A DNA stretch of 64,000 bases from Actinokineospora auranticolor (GCF_002934265.1 NZ_PTIX01000004.1:62001-126000), one strand, 5' to 3'; positions 47,805 through 56,092 are shown, counted from the stretch's first letter. Notes: generated by a model not told the origin, from the letters alone. Translations and numbers: made by a program.

Positions 47805-49313
47805 GTGGATGTCGTGCTGTGGGGGCTCGCTCGCAATCCCGCGTTGCCGTCGAGGCTGCTGGACCGGTTGATCGAGGTCGCGGACGGCCCGGGTGCCGAC
47901 GACTTGGCTCGGCGCGGGGATTTGGGTGTGGCGCGGGCCGTGCGGCTGGTCGAGCGGTGCCCGGAGACAGCGGTCGTGCTGGTGCGGGCGGGGTTGCTCG
48001 CGGCAGACGTCGTGGATCCCCGGGCGCGGCCGTTGGCCGCGTTGGCGTTGTTGGCCGCGGGAACCGGGGCGGAGTGGGCGCCCGGGTTCGCGGCGGACCC
48101 GGTCGTCGAGCACCGGGTTCGGCTGGCGGAGTGCCCGGGGCTTCCCGGAGAGGTCGTGGACCGGCTGGCCGCCGACCCCGATCCGCGGGTGGTGGCGGAG
48201 CTGGCGCTGTGGACGACGTCGGCGGAGGTGGTGGATCGGCTTGCTCGGCACCCACACGCCGAGGTGCGCGCCGCGGTGGCCTTGAACGAGGCGGCTTCTC
48301 CTGCGGTGCTCGCGGGATTGCTCGGCGGAGAAGGGTTTCCGTCCGCGAAGGAGTGTCTTGTCTGTGCGCGGGAGGAAATCCCGTTCCGGCACGAGTCGGG
48401 GTGTCAGCGGGTGGGCTGCGACCTGCCTGCTGGGGCGTCCTGCGACGGTTCCCACGAGTCGACGGTGGTGACGACGCGGTGGCGGGTCGTGGGAAACCCG
48501 GCCACGCCCGCCGAGGCTGTGATCGGCTTCGTCGACGACCCGTGGCTGCCGGTGCGCGAACAACTCGCGTCCCGCCCGGACCTGCCGCCGTCAACCTACC
48601 GGCGGCTGGCGGCGGACCCGATCCCCGGGGTGCGGCGGGCCCTGGCCGAGAACCCCGCGATCGACGAGGACCTGATCCGCGCCCTCGTCCTCGACGACGG
48701 CCACGACGTGCGGCGCGGCCTGGCCCACAACCCCCGGGTTCCGCTGGACGTGCTGGCGGTGCTCACCGACGCGGCGCGGATCGGGCCGGTGCTGCTGCCG
48801 CGCGTCGCCGCCGCCACCGCCGCCGAGGTGGGGGAGTTGGCGGCCTCCCCGAACCCGGAGCTGCGGATGCTCCTGGCCCAGCGCCGCGACCTCCCCCCGG
48901 CGGTGCGGGACGTCCTCGCCGCGGATCCGGATGCCAAGGTGGCCGCGTCGATCGCGGCCCACCCGGGCCTGTCCGAGGCGAGCCTGCGGGCGGTGGTCGA
49001 CCGCCATGGGATCCGTGTCCACGCCGCCGTGGCCGCCAACCCGGACGCCCCGGCGGCCCTCCTCGAGGAACTGGCCCTCCACCGACCTCCGATCCGCAAG
49101 GCCCTCCACGCCATCGCGCGACACCCGAACGCGACGGCCACCGCCCTCCTCCCGTGCCTGGCGGATCCCAAGGCCAAACCACTCGCCGCCGCCCACCCCG
49201 CCTTGCCCGCCCCGACCATCACCGCCCTCCTCGCCGCCGACCCGGCAACCGCCATGGCGGCAGCAGGCAACTCGTCGCTGCCCCTCGCGGCGATGGCGTC
49301 ACTCGTCCCTTGA
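47805..49313 (+). CDS. Leucine-rich-variant (LRV) repeat protein with Cys cluster
   Basis: About 502 aa, built from helical repeats of about 24 residues (units such as LARNPALPSRLLDRL, LAADPDPRVVAELAL, LAHNPRVPLDVLAVL, VAANPDAPAALLEEL), the LRV/HEAT-like type. Residues about 184-213 interrupt them with a cysteine cluster CX2C-X12-CX4C-X7-C containing a His, plausible for zinc or an Fe-S centre; the original LRV protein of Azotobacter carries a 4Fe-4S cluster, but there it is N-terminal. I chose GTG 47805, preceded by GATATC and TATCGT (-10-like) at leaderless distance; GTG 47736, four bases after dpgC, is the alternative. Function unknown. Probably the first gene outside the antibiotic cluster. 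Confidence 0.7.
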   Translation: MDVVLWGLARNPALPSRLLDRLIEVADGPGADDLARRGDLGVARAVRLVERCPETAVVLVRAGLLAADVVDPRARPLAALALLAAGTGAEWAPGFAADPVVEHRVRLAECPGLPGEVVDRLAADPDPRVVAELALWTTSAEVVDRLARHPHAEVRAAVALNEAASPAVLAGLLGGEGFPSAKECLVCAREEIPFRHESGCQRVGCDLPAGASCDGSHESTVVTTRWRVVGNPATPAEAVIGFVDDPWLPVREQLASRPDLPPSTYRRLAADPIPGVRRALAENPAIDEDLIRALVLDDGHDVRRGLAHNPRVPLDVLAVLTDAARIGPVLLPRVAAATAAEVGELAASPNPELRMLLAQRRDLPPAVRDVLAADPDAKVAASIAAHPGLSEASLRAVVDRHGIRVHAAVAANPDAPAALLEELALHRPPIRKALHAIARHPNATATALLPCLADPKAKPLAAAHPALPAPTITALLAADPATAMAAAGNSSLPLAAMASLVP

Positions 49314-49340
49314 CCTGGTGCGCGCACCAACTCCTAGTGT
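49310..49340 (+). promoter_or_regulatory. Promoter candidate for the SDR gene
   Basis: TTGACC (49310-49315), 19-bp spacer, TAGTGT (49335-49340), with the ATG 8 bases further, so probably leaderless. The spacer and -10 contain the imperfect inverted pair TGCGCGCAC / GTGTGCGCG, which could be an operator. Confidence 0.5.
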
Positions 49341-49348
49341 GCGCGGCC

Positions 49349-50059
49349 ATGACGACAACACTCATCACCGGCGCCAACAAGGGGCTCGGCTACGAGACGG
49401 CCCGCAGGCTCAGCGCGGCGGGGCACACCGTGTACCTCGGCAGCCGGGACGCCGAGCGCGGCAGGCAGGCGGCCGAACGGCTCGGGGTGCGGGCGGTCCA
49501 GCTCGACGTCACCGACGATGAATCGGTGGCGGCCGCCGCCGGGATCATCGAGGCGGACGGCGGCTTGGACGTCTTGGTCAACAACGCGGGCATCGCGCCG
49601 GAGCACCGCGGTGGTGAGGTCGTGGTCGGGGCGGCGGAGCTGACCGTCGAACTCCTGCGCCGCACGTTCGAGACCAACGTCTACGGACCCGTGCGCGTCC
49701 TGCGCGCTTTCCTGCCGTTGCTGCGTCGCTCACCGGCCCCGGTCGTGGTCAACGTCAGCAGCGGTCTCGCGTCCCTCGCCCGGGTCGCCACGCCGGGCAC
49801 TCCCGCGCACCGGTATCCCGGGGTCGCCTATCCGACGTCCAAGGCCGCGCTGAACATGCTCACCATCCAGTACGCCAAGGCGTTCCCCGAGATCCGCGTC
49901 AACGCCGTGGAACCCGGCTACACCGCCACCGACCTCAACGGCGGCACCGGGACGCAAACCGTCGAACAGGGCGCCGAGATCATCGTGCGCCTGGCCCGCC
50001 TGACCCCCGACGGTCCCACCGGCGGCTACTTCGACGCGGCGGGCCCCATCTCCTGGTGA
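49349..50059 (+). CDS. Short-chain dehydrogenase/reductase
   Basis: 236-aa classical SDR: TGANKGLGYE cofactor motif (residues about 7-16), NNAG, catalytic Ser in VNVSSGLASL and YPTSKAALN for Tyr and Lys. The substrate is unknown; close actinobacterial relatives are annotated only as SDR oxidoreductases. ATG 49349 follows a leaderless-type promoter. Its 3' end overlaps the convergent HxlR gene by 34 bp. SDR genes beside HxlR regulators are common and often respond to reactive carbonyls or quinones, so this may be the regulator's target; that is inference. Confidence 0.85.
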   Translation: MTTTLITGANKGLGYETARRLSAAGHTVYLGSRDAERGRQAAERLGVRAVQLDVTDDESVAAAAGIIEADGGLDVLVNNAGIAPEHRGGEVVVGAAELTVELLRRTFETNVYGPVRVLRAFLPLLRRSPAPVVVNVSSGLASLARVATPGTPAHRYPGVAYPTSKAALNMLTIQYAKAFPEIRVNAVEPGYTATDLNGGTGTQTVEQGAEIIVRLARLTPDGPTGGYFDAAGPISW

Positions 50060-50511
50060 CCCGCCATGCCGGGCCCGGGGAGGACGTCGATGTCGGTGGC
50101 GCGCATCGGTTCGGCGCAGACCGCGCAACGCGGCTCGACGTGGCTGATCTGCCCGCACGCGTGGTGCCGGTAGAGCACCGGCGGCCCCTCCGCCCCCGCC
50201 AACCACCGGTCGCCCCACCGGACCATGACCAGCAGCAGGTCGCACAACTCCACCCCACGCGCAGTGAGCCCGTACTCATAGCGCGGCGGCTTGCTGGAGT
50301 ACTCGACGCGGGTCAGGATCTCGCTGTCGACCAGCCACTTCAGCCGCTCGGACAGGACCTTGCGGGAGATCCCCAGGTCCTGCTGGAGCTGGTCGAACCG
50401 GTTGATCCCGACGTAGACGTCCCGCAGGATCAACGGCGACCACGGCTCGCCGATGACGTCCAGGGTGCGCGCGATCGAGCACGCCATCTCCGAGAACCGG
50501 GTTCGCTGCAT
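50026..50511 (-). CDS. HxlR-family transcriptional regulator with zinc-type tail
   Basis: 161-aa winged-helix regulator of the HxlR/MarR-like type: CSIARTLDVIGEPWSPLILRD near the N-terminus, then LQQDLGISRKVLSERLKWLVD as the recognition helix. The C-terminal 45 residues carry HHACG and CAVCAEPM, a likely zinc-binding extension beyond the usual 110-aa core. It is divergent from the DUF899 gene; a 41-bp near-perfect palindrome (50521-50561) fills the gap and is the obvious operator for both. Signal unknown. Confidence 0.88.
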   Translation of the reverse strand: MQRTRFSEMACSIARTLDVIGEPWSPLILRDVYVGINRFDQLQQDLGISRKVLSERLKWLVDSEILTRVEYSSKPPRYEYGLTARGVELCDLLLVMVRWGDRWLAGAEGPPVLYRHHACGQISHVEPRCAVCAEPMRATDIDVLPGPGMAGHQEMGPAASK

Positions 50512-50520
50512 GGGGCGAGT

Positions 50521-50561
50521 CTAACCCAAGAGGGTTCCCTCAGGGGACTCTCTTGGGTTAG
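50521..50561. promoter_or_regulatory. Operator candidate, 41-bp palindrome
   Basis: CTAACCCAAGAG (50521-50532) and CTCTTGGGTTAG (50550-50561) are perfect 12-bp inverted arms; the inner bases continue the symmetry with only two mismatches, so 18 of 20 pairs match around 50541. It lies 10 bp from the HxlR start codon and about 30 bp from the DUF899 start. Confidence 0.85.
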
Positions 50562-50591
50562 AGTTCCCTGACGAAACCAAGGAGGTCGGCC

Positions 50592-51239
50592 GTGGTCACC
50601 CCGAGTGTCGTGCCGCCGTCGCAGTGGCGGCGCGAGCAGGGCCTGATCCTCGCCGAGGAGAAGCGGATCACCCGCGAACTGGACGCGCTGGCGGCCCGGC
50701 GGCGCCGGATGCCCGCCATGGCGGTCGAGAAAGACTACGTCTTCGAGGGCGCGGACGGTCCGGTGACGCTGCTGGACATGTTCGAGGGCCGCAGCCAGCT
50801 CATCGTCTACTGCTTCATGTGGCACGAGGGCGCGGAGCCGTGTTCCGGCTGCGCGCTGTTCACCGACAACGTCGGCGAACTCGCCCACCTCAACGCCCGC
50901 GACACCACCATGGCCTGGTCCTCTCCAGGCCCGTTGGCCGACCTGCACGCCTTCCGCGACCGCATGGGCTGGCAAATCCCCTGGTACTCCGCCCAGGGGA
51001 ACACCTTCCACGACGACTTCGACGCGGGCACCGGCTTCGCCCTCAACGTCTTCCTCCGCAACGGCAACGACATCTACCGCACCTACTTCACAACCTCCCG
51101 CGGCGTCGAACGCCTGGGCAGCACCTGGACCTTCCTGGACCTGACCCCACTGGGCCGCCAAGAAACCTGGGAAGACTCCCCGGACGGCCACCCCCAAACC
51201 GCCCCCTACACCTGGTGGCGCCTACACGACGACTACTGA
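50592..51239 (+). CDS. DUF899 thioredoxin-like protein
   Basis: 215-aa protein of the DUF899 family (predicted thioredoxin-like fold). Visible family stretches: EKDYVFEGADGPVTLLDMF, YCFMWHEGAEPCSGCALFTDN with a CxxC pair (near residues 84-87), AWSSPGPL and RTYFTTSRG. No enzymatic reaction is established for the family. The GTG start has AAGGAGG with a 7-base gap, which decides the start. It is controlled, by inference, by the divergent HxlR regulator through the shared palindrome. Its stop overlaps the next convergent gene by 7 bp. Confidence 0.85.
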   Translation: MVTPSVVPPSQWRREQGLILAEEKRITRELDALAARRRRMPAMAVEKDYVFEGADGPVTLLDMFEGRSQLIVYCFMWHEGAEPCSGCALFTDNVGELAHLNARDTTMAWSSPGPLADLHAFRDRMGWQIPWYSAQGNTFHDDFDAGTGFALNVFLRNGNDIYRTYFTTSRGVERLGSTWTFLDLTPLGRQETWEDSPDGHPQTAPYTWWRLHDDY

Positions 51240-51637
51240 CCACCCCGCGCACGCGCCGCCGCGATCTCGTCGTGGTGGGTGGTGGCCCAGTCCGCCAGCG
51301 CGGACAAGGGGCCGAGCAGGCTGGTTCCGAGCGGGCTCAGCCGGTACTCCACACCCGGCGGGACGGTCGGGTGCACCTCCCGATCCACCAACCCGTCCTG
51401 TTCCAGCGTCCGCAGGGTCCTGGTCAGCATGCGCTGGCTGATGCCTTCGATCGCCCGGTGCAGCTCGTTGAACCGGTACGGGCGGCGCCCCAACAGCACC
51501 AGCACGACGAGTGTCCACTTGTCACCCACGCGGCGCAGGACCTCCGTGACCGGACAGGTCTCGTACTCGGCCGCCGGGACGGGTGACGGGAGCTGGGCGG
51601 GCACACCGATGTGCGTACCTGACACCGTGATCGTCAT
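51233..51637 (-). CDS. HxlR-family transcriptional regulator
   Basis: 134-aa HxlR regulator: CPVTEVLRRVGDKWTLVVLVLLG, FNELHRAIEGISQRMLTRTLRTLE (recognition helix), and LSPLGTSLLGPL. The conserved Cys in the N-terminal CPV segment is the usual redox/electrophile sensor position of HxlR proteins. The start is uncertain: ATG 51637 gives a normal length but overlaps the first codons of the divergent SDR remnant; GTG 51625 is an alternative. It probably once controlled that SDR, which now looks broken. Confidence 0.82.
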   Translation of the reverse strand: MTITVSGTHIGVPAQLPSPVPAAEYETCPVTEVLRRVGDKWTLVVLVLLGRRPYRFNELHRAIEGISQRMLTRTLRTLEQDGLVDREVHPTVPPGVEYRLSPLGTSLLGPLSALADWATTHHDEIAAARARGGQ

Positions 51638-52354
51638 CGGCAGCGATCCGGCGAAGGGCCGGGTGCTGGTCGAGGCGGGTGCGCGGTTCCACCAGGCGGA
51701 CCTGAGTTCGGTCGCCGACACGCGACGCGTGATCGCCGAGATCGGTCGGGAGGTCGACGCGGTGGACGCGCTCCTGTTGTTCGCCAACCGGTTGAGCCCT
51801 CGGCGGCGGGAGACGGCCGAGGGGCTGGAGCACACGTTCGCGCTCTACTACCTGAGCCGATACCTGCTGTCCGTGGAGCTGGGGCCCTGCTCGACAAGAG
51901 CCCCCATCCGGTCATCGTCAGCGTCGCCGGCGTCGGGACCACCGCCGGGTCGATCCACTGGGACGACCTCCAGTTGACCCGCGGCTACCGCGTCACGACC
52001 GCCCAACTCCAGGCCGGTCGGGCCACCGACCTGCTGGGCGTCGCCTACGCCGACCGCTCACTCGGCAAAGCGCGGTACGTCCTCCACCACCCCGGCTTCA
52101 CCCGCAGCGGCGACCGTTCCCCGCTCAGCCCCCCGATGCGGCTCCTCCTCGCGGCCATCGCCGGGGTGGCCGCCCAACCGGTGGCCAAAGCGATCCACCC
52201 CGTCCACGGTTTCCTCGACTCGCCGCCCGCGCACCCGTTGACCGCCGTCGATCGGGGCAAGGCTGTCGACCTGTCCCTGAAATCCCTCGACCCCGCCAAC
52301 GCCCGCCGCCTCCTGGCGGTAACCGAGGAACTGCTGGGGCGCCGGGCCTGGTAG
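51627..52354 (+). pseudogene. Decayed SDR oxidoreductase (N-truncated, frameshifted)
   Basis: The remains of a short-chain dehydrogenase. The first recognisable segment (VIVIGSDPAKGR, then ARFHQADLSSVADTRR) corresponds to the second strand of the Rossmann fold; the glycine-rich cofactor loop that should precede it is absent. Near 51881-51887 (GGGGCCC) the frame shifts: before it the protein reads YLLSVELGP, and after it LLDKSPHPVIVSVAGVG continues in another frame through GYRVTTAQLQAGRATDLLG to the TGA... the stop TAG at 52352-52354. Two independent defects favour a pseudogene over a sequencing error, though the frameshift alone could be an error. Confidence 0.75.
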
Positions 52355-52386
52355 GCAGAACGGGTACACCGACCCGAGGAGCCGCC

Positions 52387-52926
52387 GTGCGTTGGAGAAG
52401 CCTGGTGATTTGCCTGGCGGCGTTGACCGTCGGCTGCTCGGCCCAGCCACCCGACCTGCTGCCCGCGCCCACCACCATGTGGTCCGCGCCGCCTTCCACC
52501 TCCACGCGGGGGAACCTGGTCAAACAGGTCGGTCAACGCGCGGGGATGGAGGCGCCGGATGGCAAGGTGTTGTTCTTCTTCGCCATCGACAAGATCACTA
52601 TCGATCCCCCGTGCGCCGACGACCCCGCGCACGGCCACCGCGTGGCGCTGGCGATAACCCTCCGCACCACCGACGATTTCAGCCCGGAGGAGTGGGAGGT
52701 CCCCATCACCTCCGGCGACTTCGAAGTCACCGCCCCAGACGGCAGCACCGAGACCGAGGTGGTGGAGGTTGGCCCGTGCCTTCGCCCCGAGCAGTACCTG
52801 ACCCGCGACCGCTACGCGAGAGGCACCGAGTACCGGGGGCTGATCGTCCTCGACACCAAGCACACCAACGGTTTCATCGTGTTCCGGTCGAACCTCGCCG
52901 AAGGCGGCGTGGAATGGTCCTTCTAG
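52387..52926 (+). CDS. Predicted lipoprotein, DUF4352-like
   Basis: 179 aa. A short signal peptide (MRWRSLVICLAALTVGC) ends in the lipobox LTVGC, so the mature protein is anchored to the outer face of the membrane through Cys17. A Pro/Ser/Thr-rich linker (about 20-42) leads to a beta-sandwich-like domain of alternating strands. Two cysteines (PPCADD and GPCLRP) may form a disulphide. It resembles DUF4352/telomeric-repeat-binding-factor-2-like extracellular domains; no function known. The GTG start is preceded by GAGGAG with a 5-base gap. A perfect hairpin follows the stop. Confidence 0.75.
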   Translation: MRWRSLVICLAALTVGCSAQPPDLLPAPTTMWSAPPSTSTRGNLVKQVGQRAGMEAPDGKVLFFFAIDKITIDPPCADDPAHGHRVALAITLRTTDDFSPEEWEVPITSGDFEVTAPDGSTETEVVEVGPCLRPEQYLTRDRYARGTEYRGLIVLDTKHTNGFIVFRSNLAEGGVEWSF

Positions 52927-52931
52927 CAAGC

Positions 52932-52959
52932 CGTGGCCCCGGCCGAAACCGGGGCCACG
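52932..52959. terminator. Bidirectional hairpin terminator
   Basis: CGTGGCCCCGG (52932-52942) pairs perfectly with CCGGGGCCACG (52949-52959), 6-nt loop. It lies between the converging lipoprotein and lamin-tail genes, 6 and 5 bp from their stops. Confidence 0.88.
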
Positions 52960-52963
52960 AGCC

Positions 52964-54340
52964 TCAGCAGTTGACCGTTCCCCTGCGCAGCGCGTGGCCG
53001 CTGTCGTTGCTGTCGTCGGCCCAGTACACGGGCTTGCTGCCGGAAGCGCACTCGCCCGCGCCCGCGAGGGTGAAGCCCTCGTTGTTGTAGTTCGGCATGC
53101 CGCTCGGGCGGTTGTAGACCGCGGCGGTCGCGAACACCCCCGACGCGTTGATCGTGAACGTCCGGTGCTCGCCGTCGCAGGTGTTGTCGCAGACGACCCA
53201 CAGACGGGACGCCTGGGGCTCCCACTGGAGTTCCATGACGCCGTCCATGCCGCTCGCGATGGTCGCGACCTTGGTGGCGGTGCCGGAGTCCTGGAGCACG
53301 TAGCCGTAGACCGTGGCGTTGCCCTCCAACGCGACGAAGAAGACGCCGCCGGTGTGCGCGCCGTAGAGGCTCGGGTTGTAGGCCGCACCGGTGGCCTCGT
53401 TGGAGAAGCCCGTCGCGGTGAGGGTCGCGTCCGGGATCCAGGTGATGGCCTCGAAACCGAGGTTCGAGCCGACCGACGGCAGGCCTGCGGTCAGGTTCCA
53501 CTCCTGGGTCGCCGTCAGGCTCGTGCCGGACCCGCTCACGTCGTAGCGGAGCACGGACAACCTGCTCGTACCGGACGCGTCACCGTTGCGCTCGCTGGAG
53601 ATGAACACGCCACCCGTGCCGGGGACCGTGACGCCCTCGCTGTCCGGCGCGCCGGATCCGCCGGTGTAGCGCAGGGTCTTGCCCGACGTCCACCCGTTCG
53701 CGGTGTCCGCCTTCCACCCGCCGGTGCCGTTCGGCACCAGCCGCCACAACTTGCCGGAGTTCTGCGCGGCCCACAGCACGCCGCTGCTCTCCTGGTAGAG
53801 CCCGCTCACATCGGAGCCGAACGCGTTCGAGGCGTCCGCGTTGCTCACCGAACTCCCGCCGGGCCAGGAGGTGGCGGCGAGGCAGTCGTTCGGGGCGCCG
53901 AGGGTGATGGCGGCGTCGGTGAACGAGCCGGTGCCGTTGGGGCAGCGCGACCAGGACGGCGCGGAGTGGGACGTCCAGCCGAAGCTGTCGACCAGGGTGG
54001 TGCCGTTGGCGAGGTAGAGCCGCGCGTCGTCGTCGGACCCGAGCCCGAACTTGCCGTGCACGTCGAAGGCCCGCGCGGCACCGGGGTTCAGCGTCGTGCC
54101 CGCCGCGATCGTGTAGTTGGAGCTGTTGTTGTCGTCCTTCAGGACCCACCCGGAGATGTCGACGGCGCTCGTGCCCTTGTTGTAGAGCTCGATGGAGTCG
54201 TTGACGGTGCCGGTGGTCACCACCTCGTTGATCCGGATGTCGTCGGCGGGCGCCGCCTGCGCGGGAACCGCGGCGAACGCGCCGAGCATGAGCGACGCGC
54301 ACACGACAACGCGGGCCCGCCGCCAGGGTGATTCGGTCAC
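52964..54340 (-). CDS. Secreted lamin-tail-domain (LTD) protein with propeller-like domain
   Basis: 458-aa exported protein. The N-terminus has Arg residues, a hydrophobic stretch (VVVCASLMLGAFAAV) and an AQA cleavage site, a Sec signal. Residues about 35-145 match an LTD domain (IRINEVVTTGTVNDSIELYN, WVLKDDNNSSNYTI, FGWTSHSAPSWSRCPNG). The rest (about 150-450) is rich in Gly/Asn/Ser/Thr strands with phrases such as EGVTVPGTGGVFISSERN and GFEAITWIPD, which suggest a phytase-like or esterase-like beta-propeller. Cys residues near the end may pair. The GTG at 54340 is the only start that yields the signal peptide. Substrate unknown. Confidence 0.78.
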   Translation of the reverse strand: MTESPWRRARVVVCASLMLGAFAAVPAQAAPADDIRINEVVTTGTVNDSIELYNKGTSAVDISGWVLKDDNNSSNYTIAAGTTLNPGAARAFDVHGKFGLGSDDDARLYLANGTTLVDSFGWTSHSAPSWSRCPNGTGSFTDAAITLGAPNDCLAATSWPGGSSVSNADASNAFGSDVSGLYQESSGVLWAAQNSGKLWRLVPNGTGGWKADTANGWTSGKTLRYTGGSGAPDSEGVTVPGTGGVFISSERNGDASGTSRLSVLRYDVSGSGTSLTATQEWNLTAGLPSVGSNLGFEAITWIPDATLTATGFSNEATGAAYNPSLYGAHTGGVFFVALEGNATVYGYVLQDSGTATKVATIASGMDGVMELQWEPQASRLWVVCDNTCDGEHRTFTINASGVFATAAVYNRPSGMPNYNNEGFTLAGAGECASGSKPVYWADDSNDSGHALRRGTVNC

Positions 54341-54501
54341 GGGAGTCCGTCCTCGGGTCGATCCGATGGGCCGACCCCCGACTTTTCCGAGCACGCCCCG
54401 AACACGGCACCCTCCGGTGCGTGAGCATCGTGTGAACGGTCGGCGAACTGGCCTACGAGGGTTCGCGGGCGGCGGACCCCAGTCGTCGGACTCGATCTGC
54501 G

Positions 54502-55548
54502 TCAGGGACATCTTGTCCCGCTTGTCGTCGCGCCCCACCCGCCACCCCCTGGTTCGAACGGCGATCCTAGCCGGGCGTTCGCCAGCGCGAGGGCCTCCGC
54601 CAGCGGTGTGGCGCCCGAGTGCCGGGCGGCGGCGAGGATCGTCGCGGTGCGGCACTCGATGGCGTTCACCCTGTTCAGGGCCTCCTCGTGCGGCACGCCG
54701 TCCACCTCCCGGGCCAGGGTGTGGATGATGCCGCCCGCGCTCGCGATGAAGTCGGGGATCCACGTGACGCCCGCGGCGGCCAGCCGGTCGGCCACCCCGT
54801 CGTCGCTCAGCTGGTTGTTGGCCGGGCCGACGACCAGCGGGGCGCGGAGGGCGGGGACGGTGTCCGGGGTGAGCACCCCGCCGGTGGCGGCGGGGATGAG
54901 GATGTCGCAGTCGGCGGACAGGGCGCGGTCCGGGTCGATCCAGGTGAACCCCGAGGCCCGCTCCCGGCCGTGGGGGTCCACATCGGACACGGTGACCTGA
55001 ACGCCCGCCGCCGCGAGGTGCTCGGCCAGGTAGGTGCCCACCGAGCCGAACCCGATGATGACGGCGCTGAGTCCCGCCAGGTCCGGCCGGGCGGCTCGCA
55101 GCGCGGCCAGAACCCCCAGTGCGGTGGGGAAGCTGGACGAGCCGGCGCCCGTTGTGGCACAGAAGGCGTTAGGGGACAGCAGGTCCATGTCCTGGGTACC
55201 GGTGCCGATATCGGGGCCCGCGAGGTAGGTGCCGCCCAGTTCGGCGACCAGGTCGGCGTGGTCCAGCATGGCCTCGTACCTGCGTTGCGGCGTCAGGGTT
55301 TCGGGGGCGGCGATGACGCTCTTGCCGCCCCCGAAAGCCACTTCGGCGGCGGCGCATTTCAAGGTCATGGCGGACGACAGGCGGAGTACGTCCTCGATGG
55401 CGGAGTCCAGGCTGGGGTACGGCTTGAGCCTGCAGCCGCCGATGGCCGGTCCGAGGGTGGTCGAGTGGATGGCCACCGCGGTGGTGACGCCGGAGCGCCG
55501 CCCGCGGCGGACGATCAGCTGCTCGTGCGCGAACGAAGTGCTGGTCAT
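54502..55548 (-). CDS. Leucine/valine dehydrogenase-type amino-acid dehydrogenase
   Basis: 348-aa Glu/Leu/Phe/Val dehydrogenase family enzyme: reversible NAD-dependent deamination of a branched or aromatic amino acid. Active-site lysines are in MTLKCAAAEVAFGGGKSV (the first Lys binds substrate, the second is catalytic), with the nucleotide-binding motif IIGFGSVGTYLAEHL and PAATGGVLT, GPANNQL. ATG 55548 gives the normal length; it may be leaderless (TACCTT 7 bases upstream). It diverges from an Lrp regulator gene, the usual control arrangement. Physiologically it is branched-chain catabolism; a link to leucine supply for residue 1 of the peptide is only a possibility. Confidence 0.87.
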   Translation of the reverse strand: MTSTSFAHEQLIVRRGRRSGVTTAVAIHSTTLGPAIGGCRLKPYPSLDSAIEDVLRLSSAMTLKCAAAEVAFGGGKSVIAAPETLTPQRRYEAMLDHADLVAELGGTYLAGPDIGTGTQDMDLLSPNAFCATTGAGSSSFPTALGVLAALRAARPDLAGLSAVIIGFGSVGTYLAEHLAAAGVQVTVSDVDPHGRERASGFTWIDPDRALSADCDILIPAATGGVLTPDTVPALRAPLVVGPANNQLSDDGVADRLAAAGVTWIPDFIASAGGIIHTLAREVDGVPHEEALNRVNAIECRTATILAAARHSGATPLAEALALANARLGSPFEPGGGGWGATTSGTRCP

Positions 55549-55589
55549 GGCCACGAAGGTAGTCAGATGGACAGCTCGATAGCCTCGGT

Positions 55590-55606
55590 GCCGAACAACA
55601 TTCGGC
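55590..55606. promoter_or_regulatory. Inverted repeat between leucine-dehydrogenase and lrp genes
   Basis: GCCGAA (55590-55595), CAACA, TTCGGC (55601-55606), a perfect 6-bp inverted pair in the 79-bp divergent intergenic region. A plausible operator for the Lrp/AsnC protein encoded next to it. Confidence 0.55.
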
Positions 55607-55627
55607 GCGCAGCGGAGGACCGGGATC

Positions 55628-56092
55628 GTGGATGAACTTGATTCGGCCATCGTGGCCCTGTTGCAAGCGGATGCCCGGCAATCCAACCGCGACATCGCCG
55701 GCAAGGTAGGCATCGCCCCATCAACTTGCCTGGAACGAATCCGCCTCCTCCGCCAACGCGGCGTCATCCGCGGCTACCACGCCGACATCGACCCCACCGC
55801 CCTCAACCGATCCGTCGAGGCCTTGGTCTCCGCCCAAGTCCGCCCCCTGAGCCGCGCGGTCATCGACACCTTCCAGCGGTCCCTGCTGGACCTGCCCGAG
55901 GTGCTGTCCGTCTACGTCACGGCGGGCAGCGACGACTTCCTCATCCACGTCGCGGTCCCCGACATCGACCGCCTGCACTCGTTCCTCGTCGACCGACTGG
56001 CCATCCGCAAGGAGGTGGTGGCCTTCCGCAGCTCGGTCATCTTCCGCCACCACCGCAAAACCGTCCTCGAACCCCTCCCCGCGAGCGAGTAG
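55628..56092 (+). CDS. Lrp/AsnC-family regulator
   Basis: 154 aa: N-terminal helix-turn-helix (LLQADARQSNRDIAGKVGIAPSTCLERIRLL) followed by a RAM amino-acid-sensing domain (VEALVSAQVRPLSRAV, VLSVYVTAGSDDFLIHVAV). It forms dimers or octamers that respond to an amino acid, here probably the dehydrogenase substrate. The GTG start follows GGAGG with a 9-base gap. Divergent from the dehydrogenase with one inverted repeat between them. A strong terminator lies downstream. Confidence 0.92.
   Translation: MDELDSAIVALLQADARQSNRDIAGKVGIAPSTCLERIRLLRQRGVIRGYHADIDPTALNRSVEALVSAQVRPLSRAVIDTFQRSLLDLPEVLSVYVTAGSDDFLIHVAVPDIDRLHSFLVDRLAIRKEVVAFRSSVIFRHHRKTVLEPLPASE

Noticed and set aside
53000..54331. A 445-codon forward frame opposite the LTD protein
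   Set aside because: Antisense of a gene that has a signal peptide and recognisable LTD domain; the forward translation has no such features.
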